Shown here piece by piece: positions 8,179 through 17,084 of a stretch of DNA of 64,000 bases (within the stretch, counting starts at the first letter, position 1; every line of letters starts with the position of its first letter). The stretch spans positions 336,276-400,275 of the forward strand of contig NZ_OCPC01000005.1 in the NCBI RefSeq assembly GCF_900220985.1. Reading direction: 5' to 3'. Made by a program: the position numbers and the translations under genes. The notes beneath the pieces were generated by a model. It searched no databases. It was not told the DNA's origin and saw nothing but the letters and a program-made list of their open reading frames with translations. The stretch is from Parahoeflea halophila (lineage in GTDB: Bacteria; Pseudomonadota; Alphaproteobacteria; Rhizobiales; Rhizobiaceae).

Positions 8179-11100
8179 ATGAACTTTTCCGCCTGGGCCA
8201 TTCGCAACCCGATCGCACCGATCCTCGGATTTGCGCTGCTGACGATCGTCGGGATCCAGTCCTTCTTCACCCTGCCGATCACACGGTTTCCCAATATCGA
8301 CGTGCCGCTGGTTTCCATCACCGTGGTGCAGTCGGGCGCAGCCCCTTCCGAAATGGAAGCCCAGGTCACAAAGGAAATCGAGGATGCGGTCGCGGGCATC
8401 AACGGCGTCGACGACATCGGCTCCACCGTGTCCGACGGAATTTCGAACACGACCGTGATCTTCCGGATGGAAGTGCCGACCGACCAGGCGGTACAGGACG
8501 TCAAGGACGCCATTGACGGTGTGCGCGGCGATCTGCCGGCCTCGGTGGAAGAGCCGATCGTCACACGGGTCGATGTCGAGGGCCAGGCGATCATGACATT
8601 TGCGGTGCATGCACCCGACATGACGCTCGAGGAAGCGTCTTGGTTTGTCGACGACACCATCAAGCGGGCGCTGCAGGGCCAGCGCGGGGTCGGCAAGGTC
8701 GACCGACACGGCGGCGCGGACCGGGAAATCCGTGTTGAACTGGATCCGGCCCGTCTCGATTCCTACGGCATCACCGCAGCCGACGTGAACCGGCAGCTGC
8801 GCGCCACCAACGCCAATCTCGGCGGGGGCCGTGGCGAGGTCGGCGCCCGCGAACAGGTGATCCGGACGCTCGGCGATGCCCAGGATGCGGCGTCGCTGGA
8901 ACAAACCACCATCGCCCTGCCGAACGGGCGTTTCGTCCGGCTTGGTGAACTGGGCACGGTGCAGGACACCTATGAAGAGCTGCGCTCCTTCGGACGCTAC
9001 AATGGCGATCAGGTGGTGTCGTTTGCGGTGTTCCGCTCAAAAGGCGCCAGTGAAATCTCGGTCTTCGAAGTGGTGAACGAAACCCTGGACGAGATCCGGG
9101 CCGAGTACCCGAATGTGGAACTGGTTCCCGTCGATGACACCGTGTTCTTCACCTATGGCAACTACGAGTCTGCGCTGCACACGCTGGTGGAAGGCGCGTT
9201 GCTGGCGGTTCTGGTGGTGTTTCTGTTCCTGAGAAACTGGCGAGCCACGCTGATTGCGGCGGTGGCGCTTCCGCTGTCGGCGATCCCGACATTCTACGTC
9301 ATGGAGCTTCTCGGCTTCTCGCTCAACCTGGTCAGCCTGCTGGCGATCACGCTGGCCACCGGCATTCTGGTCGATGATGCGATCGTGGAAGTGGAAAACA
9401 TCTCTCGGCATATCCGCATGGGCAAATCCCCTTACCGGGCGTCGGTCGAAGCCGCGGATGAGATCGGGCTGGCGGTGATCGCCACCACCTTCACCATCAT
9501 CGCGGTGTTCGTGCCGGTGTCGTTCATGCCCGGCATTCCGGGGCAGTACTTCATCCAGTTCGGCATGACGGTCGCCGTGGCGGTGATGTTCTCGCTGCTT
9601 GTCGCACGGCTGATCACGCCGATGATGGCTGCCTATCTGATGCGCGACAGCGATGCGCATGAGGAAGCCGAGGGCGGCGGACCGGTGATGCGCGCCTACA
9701 CCTGGCTGATTTCCAAGACGTTGCGCTGGAAATACACGACCCTGCTCGCAGCCATCGGCTCGCTGGTGGTCGCCGTCTACTTCCTGATGCAGGTGCCCGG
9801 CTCGTTCCTGCCGCCCGACGATGTGTCGCGTGTCAGCATCAGCGTCGAACTGCCGCCAGGTGCAACGCTGGAAGATACCGATCGCACCACCGAAGCCATG
9901 CGTCAGATTATCGCCGGCATTGACGATGTCGAAAACGTCTTCGTTCTCGGCGGCAGCTCGCCCAAGGGCGAGGTCGATATCCGCCGTGCGTCCATCTCCG
10001 TGCTCCTGGAGAAGATCGAGCACTCGATTGTCAAGACGGTGGTCAATGGCCTGGCGGACGCGGTTCCCTTCGTCTCCGATTCCCTGCCGCGCATGGAAGT
10101 GCTGGGCCGGGTCCGGTCGCAGGCGGAGATCGAAGCCGAAATCTTCGAGAAGCTGGCGGTGGTTCCCGACATCAGGGCCTACAAGCTCAATGATCGCGGT
10201 GAACGTGACCTGACCTACAACGTGATCTCGAACGACGACGCGGCGATTGACCGGGCCGTCGCCATTCTCGAGCCCAAGCTCAAGGCCGAGAAGGTGCTGT
10301 CGAGCGTCAGCGTCTCGGGCTCCCTGCCCCGTCCGGAAGTGCAGATCCGGCCGCGGACCGAGGAAGCTGCAAGGCTCGGCGTAACCACCGCGCAAATCGC
10401 CGAAACCGTGCGCGTCGCCACCATCGGCGATGTTGATGCGGCGCTGGCCAAGATCTCGCTCGACAACCGCCAGATCCCGATCCGGGTTCAGCTCGATCCG
10501 GTCTACCGGGCCGATATCGACCGGATCGGCAATCTGCGAGTCGCCACCTCGAAGGGCGTGTCGGTGCCGCTGAAGACCGTTGCCGACATTATCATCACGC
10601 AAGGCCCCTCGACCATCAACCGCTTCAACCGCGAACGCCAGGCCACCATCGGCGCCAGCCTTCCGATCGGGGTGGCGCTGGACACGGCCAAGAACCGGTT
10701 CAACGAGATCGTCGCCACCACCGAGCTGCCGGCCGGGGTACAGGTGCTGGAGGCAGGTGATGCGGAAGTCCAGGCAGAAATGCAGGAAAGCTTCCTCAAC
10801 GCCATGCTGATGGGGCTGATGCTGGTGCTCACGGTGCTGATCCTGCTGTTCAAGGACGTGATCCAGCCGTTCACCATCCTGTTCTCGCTGCCGCTGGCCA
10901 TCGGCGGTGTCGCAGCCGGCCTGATCCTGACCAACAACGCCATGTCGATGCCGGTGCTGATCGGCATCCTGATGCTGATGGGGATCGTCACCAAGAACGC
11001 CATCCTGCTCGTCGATTTCGCCGTCGAACTGATCCGCTCCGGCCGCGAACGGGTCGGCGCGATGATCGAAGCCGGACAGAAACGCGCGCGGCCGATCGTG

Positions 11101-11472
11101 ATGACCTCGATCGCGATGTCGGCCGGCATGCTGCCCAGCGCGCTCGGCGTCGGCGAAGGCGGCTCATTCCGCGCACCGATGGCGATTGCAGTGATCGGCG
11201 GGATCATCGTCTCGACGGTGCTGAGCCTCGTGGTGGTGCCGTCGTTCTTCCTGATCATGGACGACCTGTCGCGGTTGCTGAGCCGCATCTTCAGCCGCTT
11301 CGTTGGTCCCAAGGAAGAGGAGATCGAGGTGCTGGAGCCCGAGGCCATGACGGTCGCCATCGGCGAAAACAGCGAAGAGATCGCCGAACTGCGCGAGCGG
11401 CTGGCGCAGCTCGAAAGCCAGGCCGGAGGCAACCGGCCAAAGCTGGTGGTCACCCACCAGGCTGCCGAATAG
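8179..11472 (+). CDS. RND-family efflux transporter, inner-membrane pump
   Basis: Proton-driven efflux pump of the HAE1/AcrB type, 1097 residues. It has the twelve-helix plan with two large periplasmic loops: TM1 near residues 10-28, then a porter domain, then the TM2-6 block from about residue 335. The proton-relay pair Asp399-Asp400 sits in TM4 (GILVDDAIVEVEN). The second half repeats the pattern (MGIVTKNAILLVDFA). The C-terminus is extended by about 60 charged residues predicted to coil (EEIAELRERLAQLESQ). Substrate range is unknown. A strong terminator follows. Confidence 0.95.
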   Translation: MNFSAWAIRNPIAPILGFALLTIVGIQSFFTLPITRFPNIDVPLVSITVVQSGAAPSEMEAQVTKEIEDAVAGINGVDDIGSTVSDGISNTTVIFRMEVPTDQAVQDVKDAIDGVRGDLPASVEEPIVTRVDVEGQAIMTFAVHAPDMTLEEASWFVDDTIKRALQGQRGVGKVDRHGGADREIRVELDPARLDSYGITAADVNRQLRATNANLGGGRGEVGAREQVIRTLGDAQDAASLEQTTIALPNGRFVRLGELGTVQDTYEELRSFGRYNGDQVVSFAVFRSKGASEISVFEVVNETLDEIRAEYPNVELVPVDDTVFFTYGNYESALHTLVEGALLAVLVVFLFLRNWRATLIAAVALPLSAIPTFYVMELLGFSLNLVSLLAITLATGILVDDAIVEVENISRHIRMGKSPYRASVEAADEIGLAVIATTFTIIAVFVPVSFMPGIPGQYFIQFGMTVAVAVMFSLLVARLITPMMAAYLMRDSDAHEEAEGGGPVMRAYTWLISKTLRWKYTTLLAAIGSLVVAVYFLMQVPGSFLPPDDVSRVSISVELPPGATLEDTDRTTEAMRQIIAGIDDVENVFVLGGSSPKGEVDIRRASISVLLEKIEHSIVKTVVNGLADAVPFVSDSLPRMEVLGRVRSQAEIEAEIFEKLAVVPDIRAYKLNDRGERDLTYNVISNDDAAIDRAVAILEPKLKAEKVLSSVSVSGSLPRPEVQIRPRTEEAARLGVTTAQIAETVRVATIGDVDAALAKISLDNRQIPIRVQLDPVYRADIDRIGNLRVATSKGVSVPLKTVADIIITQGPSTINRFNRERQATIGASLPIGVALDTAKNRFNEIVATTELPAGVQVLEAGDAEVQAEMQESFLNAMLMGLMLVLTVLILLFKDVIQPFTILFSLPLAIGGVAAGLILTNNAMSMPVLIGILMLMGIVTKNAILLVDFAVELIRSGRERVGAMIEAGQKRARPIVMTSIAMSAGMLPSALGVGEGGSFRAPMAIAVIGGIIVSTVLSLVVVPSFFLIMDDLSRLLSRIFSRFVGPKEEEIEVLEPEAMTVAIGENSEEIAELRERLAQLESQAGGNRPKLVVTHQAAE

Positions 11473-11475
11473 AAG

Positions 11476-11506
11476 AAAGGTCGGGGCCAATCAGCCCCGT
11501 CCTTTT
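11476..11506 (+). terminator. Rho-independent terminator after the RND operon
   Basis: The arms AAAGGTCGGGGC (11476-11487) and GCCCCGTCCTTT (11494-11505) pair over 12 positions with one T/T mismatch around a 6-base loop, and the stem runs into CTTTTTC. It also lies about 20 bases beyond the end of the convergent livF gene and may serve both. Confidence 0.85.
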
Positions 11507-11526
11507 TCATTCAGGCAAGGAAACCG

Positions 11527-12213
11527 TCAGACTCCCAGAAACTCCGTCTCGACCTCGCGGGTCAGCCCCGCGGGCGTCCCGGTCCACACTGTCTCGCCGC
11601 GGGCCAGGATAACGCAGCGATCGGCGACTGCGCGGAGTTCGGAGAAGCCCTTGTCGATGACCAGGATCGACTGGCCGCCCTGTTTCAGCCTGGCGATGGC
11701 CGCCCAGATCTCCTGACGCACAACCGGGGCCAGACCCTCGGTCGCCTCGTCGAGAATGAGCAGACGCGGATTGGTCATCAGCGCACGGGAAATTGCCAGC
11801 ATCTGCTGTTCACCGCCCGACAGCGTGGCCGCACTCTGGTCCATGCGTTCGCCGAGCCGGGGAAACAGCTCCGTGACCTTGCCGATGTCCCAGGGGCCGG
11901 GCCGCGCCGAGGCCATCAGGTTCTCGTTGACGGAGAGATTGGCGAAGCAGCGGCGGCCTTCCGGCGCCAGTCCGATGCCGAGCCGTGCCGCGCGGAACGA
12001 GGGCAGCACCGAGAGATCCCTGCCATCAAAACTGATCTCGCCGCGCGTGGTTCTGAGCATGCGGGTGATCGCGCGCACGGTGGTGGTCTTGCCCATGCCG
12101 TTGCGGCCCATCAGCGCCACCAGCTCGCCCTCGGCGATCTCAAGATCGACACCGAAGAGCGCCTGCGAAGCGCCGTAGAAGGCTTCGAGCTTGCTGACTT
12201 GCAGAAGGCTCAT
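11527..12213 (-). CDS. livF: Branched-chain amino-acid ABC transporter ATPase LivF
   Basis: Cytoplasmic ATPase of a LIV-type importer, 228 residues. It shows Walker A GRNGMGKT (residues 36-43), the signature LSGGEQQM, Walker B LLILDEATEGLAP, and the short LivF-type length. Its start overlaps the end of livG by 4 bases. It is the last gene of livH-livM-livG-livF. The substrate class (hydrophobic amino acids, or a related amide or amine) follows from the family; paralogues in rhizobia differ in specificity, so leucine/isoleucine/valine is likely but not proven. Confidence 0.93.
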   Translation of the reverse strand: MSLLQVSKLEAFYGASQALFGVDLEIAEGELVALMGRNGMGKTTTVRAITRMLRTTRGEISFDGRDLSVLPSFRAARLGIGLAPEGRRCFANLSVNENLMASARPGPWDIGKVTELFPRLGERMDQSAATLSGGEQQMLAISRALMTNPRLLILDEATEGLAPVVRQEIWAAIARLKQGGQSILVIDKGFSELRAVADRCVILARGETVWTGTPAGLTREVETEFLGV

Positions 12214-12962
12214 GCCGCGTCCTCCCCGAGATAGGCGGTGCGGACTTCCGGATGATTGCGGATTTCATCAGCAGTGCCGCGGGCGATGATCCGGCCCGAA
12301 ACCAGAACCGAGATGCGGTCGGCGAGCTGGAACACCGCCTCCATATCGTGCTCGATCAGCAGGATCGGCGCTTCGGACCGCAGCTTGTCGAGAAAGCCGA
12401 TCAGCCTGGCAGAGCCTTCCTGTCCGAGGCCTGCCATCGGTTCGTCCATAAGGAAGATGCGCGGCTGCATGGCCAGCGCCATGGCGATTTCCAGAAGCCG
12501 CTTTTCGCCGTGCGAGAGTTCACTGACCCGGACAGCCGCGCGGTCAGCGAGACCGACCCGGTCGAGGGCATGCATGGCATCGCCGACCAGATCCTTGTCG
12601 GAGATCACCTGGCGGAGAAAGCCAAACACCGAGCGGCGCCGCGCCTGGGCTGCGAACATGACATTGCCGCGGGCCGAGAATTCCGGGATCAGGGAGGAGA
12701 CCTGGAAGGTCCGGGTCAGGCCAAAACGGGCGCGGGAGATCTGATCGAGATCGCTGATCTCGCGGCCATCGAAGTGGATCGCCCCTGCGTCGGCAGCTAG
12801 CTCGCCGGCGACAAGCTTGATCAGGCTGGATTTGCCGGCGCCATTGGGGCCGATCAGCGCGTGGATCTCGCCGGGGCGCAGATCGAGGTCGACCGCATCG
12901 GTCACTTTCAGCGCGCCGAAGGCCTTGCTCAGCCCCGAGAGTTTCAAGACCGGCTCAGTCAT
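12210..12962 (-). CDS. livG: Branched-chain amino-acid ABC transporter ATPase LivG
   Basis: Second ATPase of the importer, 250 residues, with Walker A GPNGAGKS (residues 38-45), signature LSHGEKRLLEIA, Walker B IFLMDEPMAGLG and the H-loop histidine in LLIEHDMEAVF. The C-terminal GRIIARGTADEIRNHPEVRTAYLG is typical of LivG. I start it at ATG 12962 (MTEPVLKLSG); the frame is open further upstream but that stretch overlaps livM and is not family-like. It overlaps livM by 8 bases and livF by 4. Confidence 0.93.
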   Translation of the reverse strand: MTEPVLKLSGLSKAFGALKVTDAVDLDLRPGEIHALIGPNGAGKSSLIKLVAGELAADAGAIHFDGREISDLDQISRARFGLTRTFQVSSLIPEFSARGNVMFAAQARRRSVFGFLRQVISDKDLVGDAMHALDRVGLADRAAVRVSELSHGEKRLLEIAMALAMQPRIFLMDEPMAGLGQEGSARLIGFLDKLRSEAPILLIEHDMEAVFQLADRISVLVSGRIIARGTADEIRNHPEVRTAYLGEDAA

Positions 12963-13944
12963 GACGCGCCCTCCCCGCAACAAGGCCAATGAATCCGCCT
13001 TTGGCGAACAGCACCACGGCCAGCAGTGCCGCGCCGAGGAAGAACTGCCAGTGGGTGGTGAAGCTGCCGAAGACATGCTCGAACAGCACGAACAGGCAGG
13101 CGCCGACCACCGGCCCGAAAAGCCGCGCCACGCCGCCCAGAATGATGAAGACCATGATCTCGCCCGAAAGGTGCCAGGACATCATCGTCGGGCTGACGAA
13201 GCGGTTGAGATCGGCATAGAGCGCACCGGCCAGCCCGGTGATCATGCCGGAGATGACAAAGGCCGCGAGCTTGATCCGGTAGGGCGAAAGCCCGAGGGCT
13301 GCGACGCGGCCCTCGTTCTGCCGCACCGCCTGGAGCGCGATGCCGAAACGGGCGCCGGTCAACCGCCACTGGGCAATCAGCACCAGCATCAGCACGGCAT
13401 AGCTGAGCAGGAAGAAATCCAGCGGGCGAAGCGTGTTGATGCCGGGAAAGGTATTGCGGACATAGATCGACAGCCCGTCCTCACCGCCATAGGCGGGCCA
13501 GGAAATGGCGAAATAGTAGATCATCTGTGCAAAGGCCAGCGTGATCATGATGAAGTAGACGCCTGATGTGCGCAGGCTGAGCGCGCCGATGAACAGCGCC
13601 GCCAGACCACTGACGACGATTGCCACCAGCCAAAGAACCAGCATCTGGTTGGAGCCGTTGATCAGGAACGGCGCGGTCATCAGCGGCTCGTAGTTCTGAT
13701 GGTGGCTGGCGAGGATGCCCACCGCATAACCGCCCAGCCCGAAGAAGGCCGCATGGCCGAAGGAGACGAGGCCGCCGAGCCCCAGCGCGATGTTGAGCCC
13801 AACGCCGGCCAGCGCCAGAATGGTCGCGCGGGTGGCGAGCGTGACAAGGAACGGCTCATCGGCGAAATGCGCGATCAGCGGTCCGCCAAGCAGGATCAGC
13901 GCCAGCAGGATGTTGAGACGATGTTCTGTAATAAGGTCACGCAT
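12955..13944 (-). CDS. livM: Branched-chain amino-acid ABC transporter permease LivM
   Basis: Inner-membrane permease, 329 residues, with about nine hydrophobic segments. It has the LivM motifs GLNIALGLGGLVSFGHAAFFGLGGY (near residues 45-70) and a permease loop around RNEGRVAALGLSPYRIKLAAF, where the EAA-like contact for the ATPases lies. The start is ATG 13944 (MRDLITEHRLN), which overlaps livH by 8 bases. It acts as a heterodimer with LivH. Confidence 0.92.
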   Translation of the reverse strand: MRDLITEHRLNILLALILLGGPLIAHFADEPFLVTLATRATILALAGVGLNIALGLGGLVSFGHAAFFGLGGYAVGILASHHQNYEPLMTAPFLINGSNQMLVLWLVAIVVSGLAALFIGALSLRTSGVYFIMITLAFAQMIYYFAISWPAYGGEDGLSIYVRNTFPGINTLRPLDFFLLSYAVLMLVLIAQWRLTGARFGIALQAVRQNEGRVAALGLSPYRIKLAAFVISGMITGLAGALYADLNRFVSPTMMSWHLSGEIMVFIILGGVARLFGPVVGACLFVLFEHVFGSFTTHWQFFLGAALLAVVLFAKGGFIGLVAGRARHD

Positions 13945-14857
13945 TGGCTGGAAACAATCCCCTTGGCTTGAACACCAGCACAACGGCCATCAGCAGGTAG
14001 ATCAGCATCGAGGCGAGTGCCGAACCGACGCCGCGGGCAGCCGAGGCTTCCATGGCGCCCGACAGCAAGGTGGGCAGCAGGAAACGGCCAAGCGTGTCGA
14101 CCAGGCCGACAATCAGGGCTGCCACCAGCGCGCCGCGGATCGAGCCGATACCGCCGATGACAATGACAACGAATGCCAGGATCAGAACCGGTTCGCCCAT
14201 GCCGATCTGCACCGACTGGATGGCACCGATAAGAGCGCCGGCGAACCCGGCGAGGGCTGCACCGAGCGCGAAGACCACGGTGTAGAGAAAGCGGATATCG
14301 ACGCCGAGGGCGGCGATCATCTCGCGATCGGCTTCACCGGCGCGGATCTGCATGCCGAGCCGGGTCTTGCTGATCAGCAATCCGAGGCCCGCGGCGACAA
14401 CAAGTCCGGCGATGATGATCGCCAGCCGGTAGGCCGGATAGGGCAGATCGCCGGGCAGCATCACCGGGCCAGCCAGAAAGACCGGCGGGTCGAGGTAGAG
14501 CGGGAAGGAGCCGAAGACGAAGCGGACCGCTTCCGAAAACATCAGCACCAGCGCGAAGGTGGCGAGCACCTGATCGAGATGGTCGCGGTCATAAAGCCTG
14601 CGGATCACCGCGATCTCGACCAGCGCGCCGGCAGCGGCGGCCGCGATCAGGCTGGCGATCAGGCCGAGCCAGAACGACCCGGTCCAGGCCGCCACCGCGG
14701 CGCAGACAAAACCGCCGATCATGAACAGCGAGCCATGGGCGAGATTGATCAATCCCATGACGCCGAAGATCAGGGTCAGGCCGGCTGCCATCAGGAACAG
14801 CATGACGCCAAGCTGAAGGCCGTTGAGGATTTGTTCGAGAAAAAGGGCGACAGTCAT
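13937..14857 (-). CDS. livH: Branched-chain amino-acid ABC transporter permease LivH
   Basis: The other inner-membrane permease, 306 residues, almost entirely hydrophobic. It has the LivH pattern ILNGLQLGVMLFLMAAGLTL followed by IFGVMGLINLAHGSLFMIGG near residues 10-50, and a conserved GIGSIRGALVAALIVGLVDT near the end. It is the first gene of livHMGF and lies downstream of a strong hairpin that separates it from livK. Confidence 0.92.
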   Translation of the reverse strand: MTVALFLEQILNGLQLGVMLFLMAAGLTLIFGVMGLINLAHGSLFMIGGFVCAAVAAWTGSFWLGLIASLIAAAAAGALVEIAVIRRLYDRDHLDQVLATFALVLMFSEAVRFVFGSFPLYLDPPVFLAGPVMLPGDLPYPAYRLAIIIAGLVVAAGLGLLISKTRLGMQIRAGEADREMIAALGVDIRFLYTVVFALGAALAGFAGALIGAIQSVQIGMGEPVLILAFVVIVIGGIGSIRGALVAALIVGLVDTLGRFLLPTLLSGAMEASAARGVGSALASMLIYLLMAVVLVFKPRGLFPANA

Positions 14858-14940
14858 CGTCTACCGGCTCGCATTCTCACGCCGCACATCCGTATCGATG
14901 CCACAGGGCGCAGTGAGCATTTGGACACACCAGAAACATG

Positions 14941-14975
14941 GGGTCCGGGCGACGTGCCTAGCCGCGCCCGGACCC
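14941..14975 (-). terminator. Hairpin between livK and livH
   Basis: GGGTCCGGGCG (14941-14951) and CGCCCGGACCC (14965-14975) make a perfect 11-bp GC-rich stem around a 13-base loop, 10 bases past the livK stop. There is no T-run, so it is more likely a 3' stabiliser or partial attenuator than a full stop. That would let the binding protein be made in excess over the membrane parts, as is common in ABC operons. Confidence 0.6.
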
Positions 14976-14985
14976 GATGAGCTGA

Positions 14986-16128
14986 TTACATCTTGCAGTC
15001 GGCCGCGTAGGCGTCAGCATGATCTTCAAGCGCAACGCCGACCAGCTTGTTGGTGTAGACGTCGCCTTCCTTGATCACTTCGCGGACATAGATGTCCTGG
15101 ATCGGGTGGTTGTTGTTGCCGAACTTGAAGTCCCCGCGGGTCGACTTGAAGTTGGCCGCCTTCAGGGCTGCACGGAAGGCATCCTTGTCGGAGATCGACG
15201 CGGTTTCCATGGCCGAGAGCAGCAGGTTGGCGGTGTCGAAACCCTGGCTCGCATAGAGCGAAGGCAGGCGGCCATATTCGGCCTGGAAGCTTTCGACGAA
15301 GGCCTTGTTGGTTTCGTTGTCGATGTCCTTGGACCACTGCGAGGTGTTCTTGACGCCAAGCGCCGCATCGCCAACGGCCTGCAGGATGGCCTGGTCAAAG
15401 GAGAAGGCCGGTCCGAGCAGCGGCACGTCAACACCGGCACCGGCATATTGCTTCATGAAGGCAATGCCCATGCCGCCGGGCAGGAAGAAGAACACGTTGT
15501 CAGCACCCGAGGCGCGGATTTCGGCGATCTCTGCGGCGTAATCGGTCTGGCCGAGCTGGGTGTAGACTTCCTTGACCACTTCACCCTTGAAGAAGCGCTT
15601 GAAGCCGGTCAGCGCATCCTTGCCAGCCGGATAGTTCGGCGCCAGGATGAAGCTCTTCTTGAAGTCTGCGGAGGTGGCGTAAGCGCCCATGGCTTCATGC
15701 AGGTTGTCGTTCTGCCAGGCCACGTTGAAGTAGTTGGCGTTGCAGCCCGCGCCGGCAAGTTGCGACGGACCGGCATTGGGCGAGAGATAGATCTTGTCCT
15801 GGGCGACCGCGCCCGGGATCACGGCCATCGCCAGGTTGGACCAGATGATGCCGGTCATGACGTCGACCTTGTCAGACTGGATCAGCTTGTCGGACAGCTG
15901 GACAGCGAGATCGGGCTTGCGGGCGTCATCTTCGATGATCAGTTCAACATCGGTGTTGCCCGACTGTTTCAGCGCCAGCTGAAAACCGTCGCGGACGTCG
16001 ATGCCGAGTGATGCTCCGCCGCCCGAGAGCGTGGTGATCATGCCGACCTTGACTGGCTCTGCTGCAGCCATCGATACACCGGCCAGCAGCGACGCGGCGG
16101 CCGTCAGTCCCAGAAATGTCTTTTTCAT
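14986..16128 (-). CDS. livK: Periplasmic branched-chain amino-acid binding protein
   Basis: Substrate-binding protein of the importer, 380 residues, with signal peptide MKKTFLGLTAAASLLAGVSM (cleavage near AAA-EPV). The mature part has the type I periplasmic-binding fold of the LivJ/LivK group: VGMITTLSGGGASLGIDVRDG at its start and a late SLYASQGFDTANLLLSAM. The start is ATG 16128 with GGAAGAAC upstream; the longer frame has no signal peptide and is not used. The ligand cannot be fixed from sequence. Confidence 0.92.
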   Translation of the reverse strand: MKKTFLGLTAAASLLAGVSMAAAEPVKVGMITTLSGGGASLGIDVRDGFQLALKQSGNTDVELIIEDDARKPDLAVQLSDKLIQSDKVDVMTGIIWSNLAMAVIPGAVAQDKIYLSPNAGPSQLAGAGCNANYFNVAWQNDNLHEAMGAYATSADFKKSFILAPNYPAGKDALTGFKRFFKGEVVKEVYTQLGQTDYAAEIAEIRASGADNVFFFLPGGMGIAFMKQYAGAGVDVPLLGPAFSFDQAILQAVGDAALGVKNTSQWSKDIDNETNKAFVESFQAEYGRLPSLYASQGFDTANLLLSAMETASISDKDAFRAALKAANFKSTRGDFKFGNNNHPIQDIYVREVIKEGDVYTNKLVGVALEDHADAYAADCKM

Positions 16129-16469
16129 TGTTCTTCCTCTCCGTTTTTGATGCAGCGCCGGCCTTGTCTCTGATCCGATCGCCGCAGCTTCATCCCCTTC
16201 AGGCGAATGATCCAGGCCGGCCCCACAGCAAAAAGCGAGGGAAGGCCTGCATGCATCGTCATTCGAGCACTGGAGCAAGCTGCCGTTGAATGTCAACGCG
16301 CCGGCTCCAATCATCGCCATTGCCGTGAGCTTAACAGCCGGTTCGCAGAATTCCAGCACTTTTTTTAAGCTTAAAATAAATTAGCCGCGATTGTCCCTTG
16401 CACCATTGCGTCCGGCGTGATTCCAAGGGACAACAGATTTGATGGATCAGAGGCAGAAGGAGACCGGCG
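16129..16469. promoter_or_regulatory. Divergent control region between livK and the RAM-domain gene
   Basis: 341 bases without a gene. It holds an AT-rich tract near 16360-16383 (a run of seven T, then TTAAGCTTAAAATAAATTA) and a perfect 10-bp inverted repeat, TTGTCCCTTG (16391-16400) with CAAGGGACAA (16424-16433), 37 bases before the RAM gene. The repeat could be an operator or a leader hairpin for that gene. I cannot assign promoters with confidence. Confidence 0.45.
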
Positions 16470-16706
16470 ATGCAGTGTTTTTTCGTGGAGTTCCAGTGCA
16501 AGCTGGGTCAGGCCTATGCCGTTGCCGATGAAATCGCCAATCGCGAAATTGCCTCCGAAATCTACTCGGTCAGCGGGCAGTTCGACCTGATGGCCAAGTT
16601 CTACATCGAGGATGAAGTCGATATCGGCCGCTTTGTCGCCGACAATATCCACACCGTACCGGGCGTGGAGCGGACCCACACCATCCTGACCTTCAAGGCG
16701 TTCTGA
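16470..16706 (+). CDS. Stand-alone Lrp/AsnC ligand-binding (RAM) domain protein
   Basis: A complete 78-residue protein that matches only the C-terminal RAM (regulation of amino-acid metabolism) domain of Lrp/AsnC regulators: a beta strand (MQCFFVEFQCKLG), a helix (AYAVADEIANREIAS), then YSVSGQFDLMAKFYIED and the ending VPGVERTHTILTFKAF. There is no DNA-binding helix-turn-helix. Such proteins form oligomers, bind amino acids and may modulate full-length Lrp proteins. It lies divergent from the livK operon, which suggests, without proving, a tie to amino-acid sensing. AGAAGGAG lies upstream of the ATG. Confidence 0.88.
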   Translation: MQCFFVEFQCKLGQAYAVADEIANREIASEIYSVSGQFDLMAKFYIEDEVDIGRFVADNIHTVPGVERTHTILTFKAF

Positions 16707-16814
16707 AGGCGCGAAGCGCAGACCGGCCGCCGCCGGGCACGCCTGCCGAGAAGTATTGCGCTCATCGCCGCATGCGGTGTCGGGTGACGGGTTCTGATTG
16801 GTGCAGGAGAGGAA

Positions 16815-16891
16815 TGGTACGATTGGGTGGGCTCGAACCACCGACCTCCGGATCCACAATCCGGCGCTCTAACCAACTGAGCTACAATCGC
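16815..16891 (-). tRNA. tRNA-His (anticodon GUG)
   Basis: Read on the minus strand, the acceptor arm GCGATTG pairs with CAATCGT, the D arm is GCTC AGTTGGTTAGA GAGC-like, the anticodon stem is CCGGA/TCCGG around TTGTGGA (anticodon GTG), and the T arm is GGTGG TTCGAGC CCACC. The discriminator base is A73 and CCA is encoded (16815-16817). The base before G1 is T, so the usual G-1 is not encoded. That fits the unusual tRNA-His known from many alphaproteobacteria. Confidence 0.95.
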
Positions 16892-17034
16892 ACGCTCGCA
16901 GCGTCGGAGCGGTTCGCCCGGCTGCATGGCCGCTGACATACTGGCAGCAGGTTCGATTTGCAAGAGGGATCAGCCGGGTTTTAGCTTTTTCACAAGCGGC
17001 CCGATTGCCAATTCCGCCTATAGGGCGGCAATAA

Positions 17035-17066
17035 AAAAGGCTGGACATGGGTCCAGCCTTTTCTCA
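17035..17066 (-). terminator. Terminator after the phasin gene
   Basis: AAAAGGCTGGAC (17035-17046) and GTCCAGCCTTTT (17051-17062) form a perfect 12-bp stem with a 4-base loop. On the minus strand the stem ends in a run of T, 20 bases past the phasin stop. Confidence 0.9.
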
Positions 17067-17084
17067 CTTCGATGCATGGGAAAA

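Noticed and set aside
9037..10602. 521-codon minus-strand frame inside the RND gene
   Set aside because: It overlaps a well-supported RND frame and shows the His/Arg/Gly composition of a shadow.
13790..14980. 396-codon plus-strand frame over livM and livH
   Set aside because: It is opposite two solid permease genes and is rich in Gln, His and Asp, the usual complement of hydrophobic codons.
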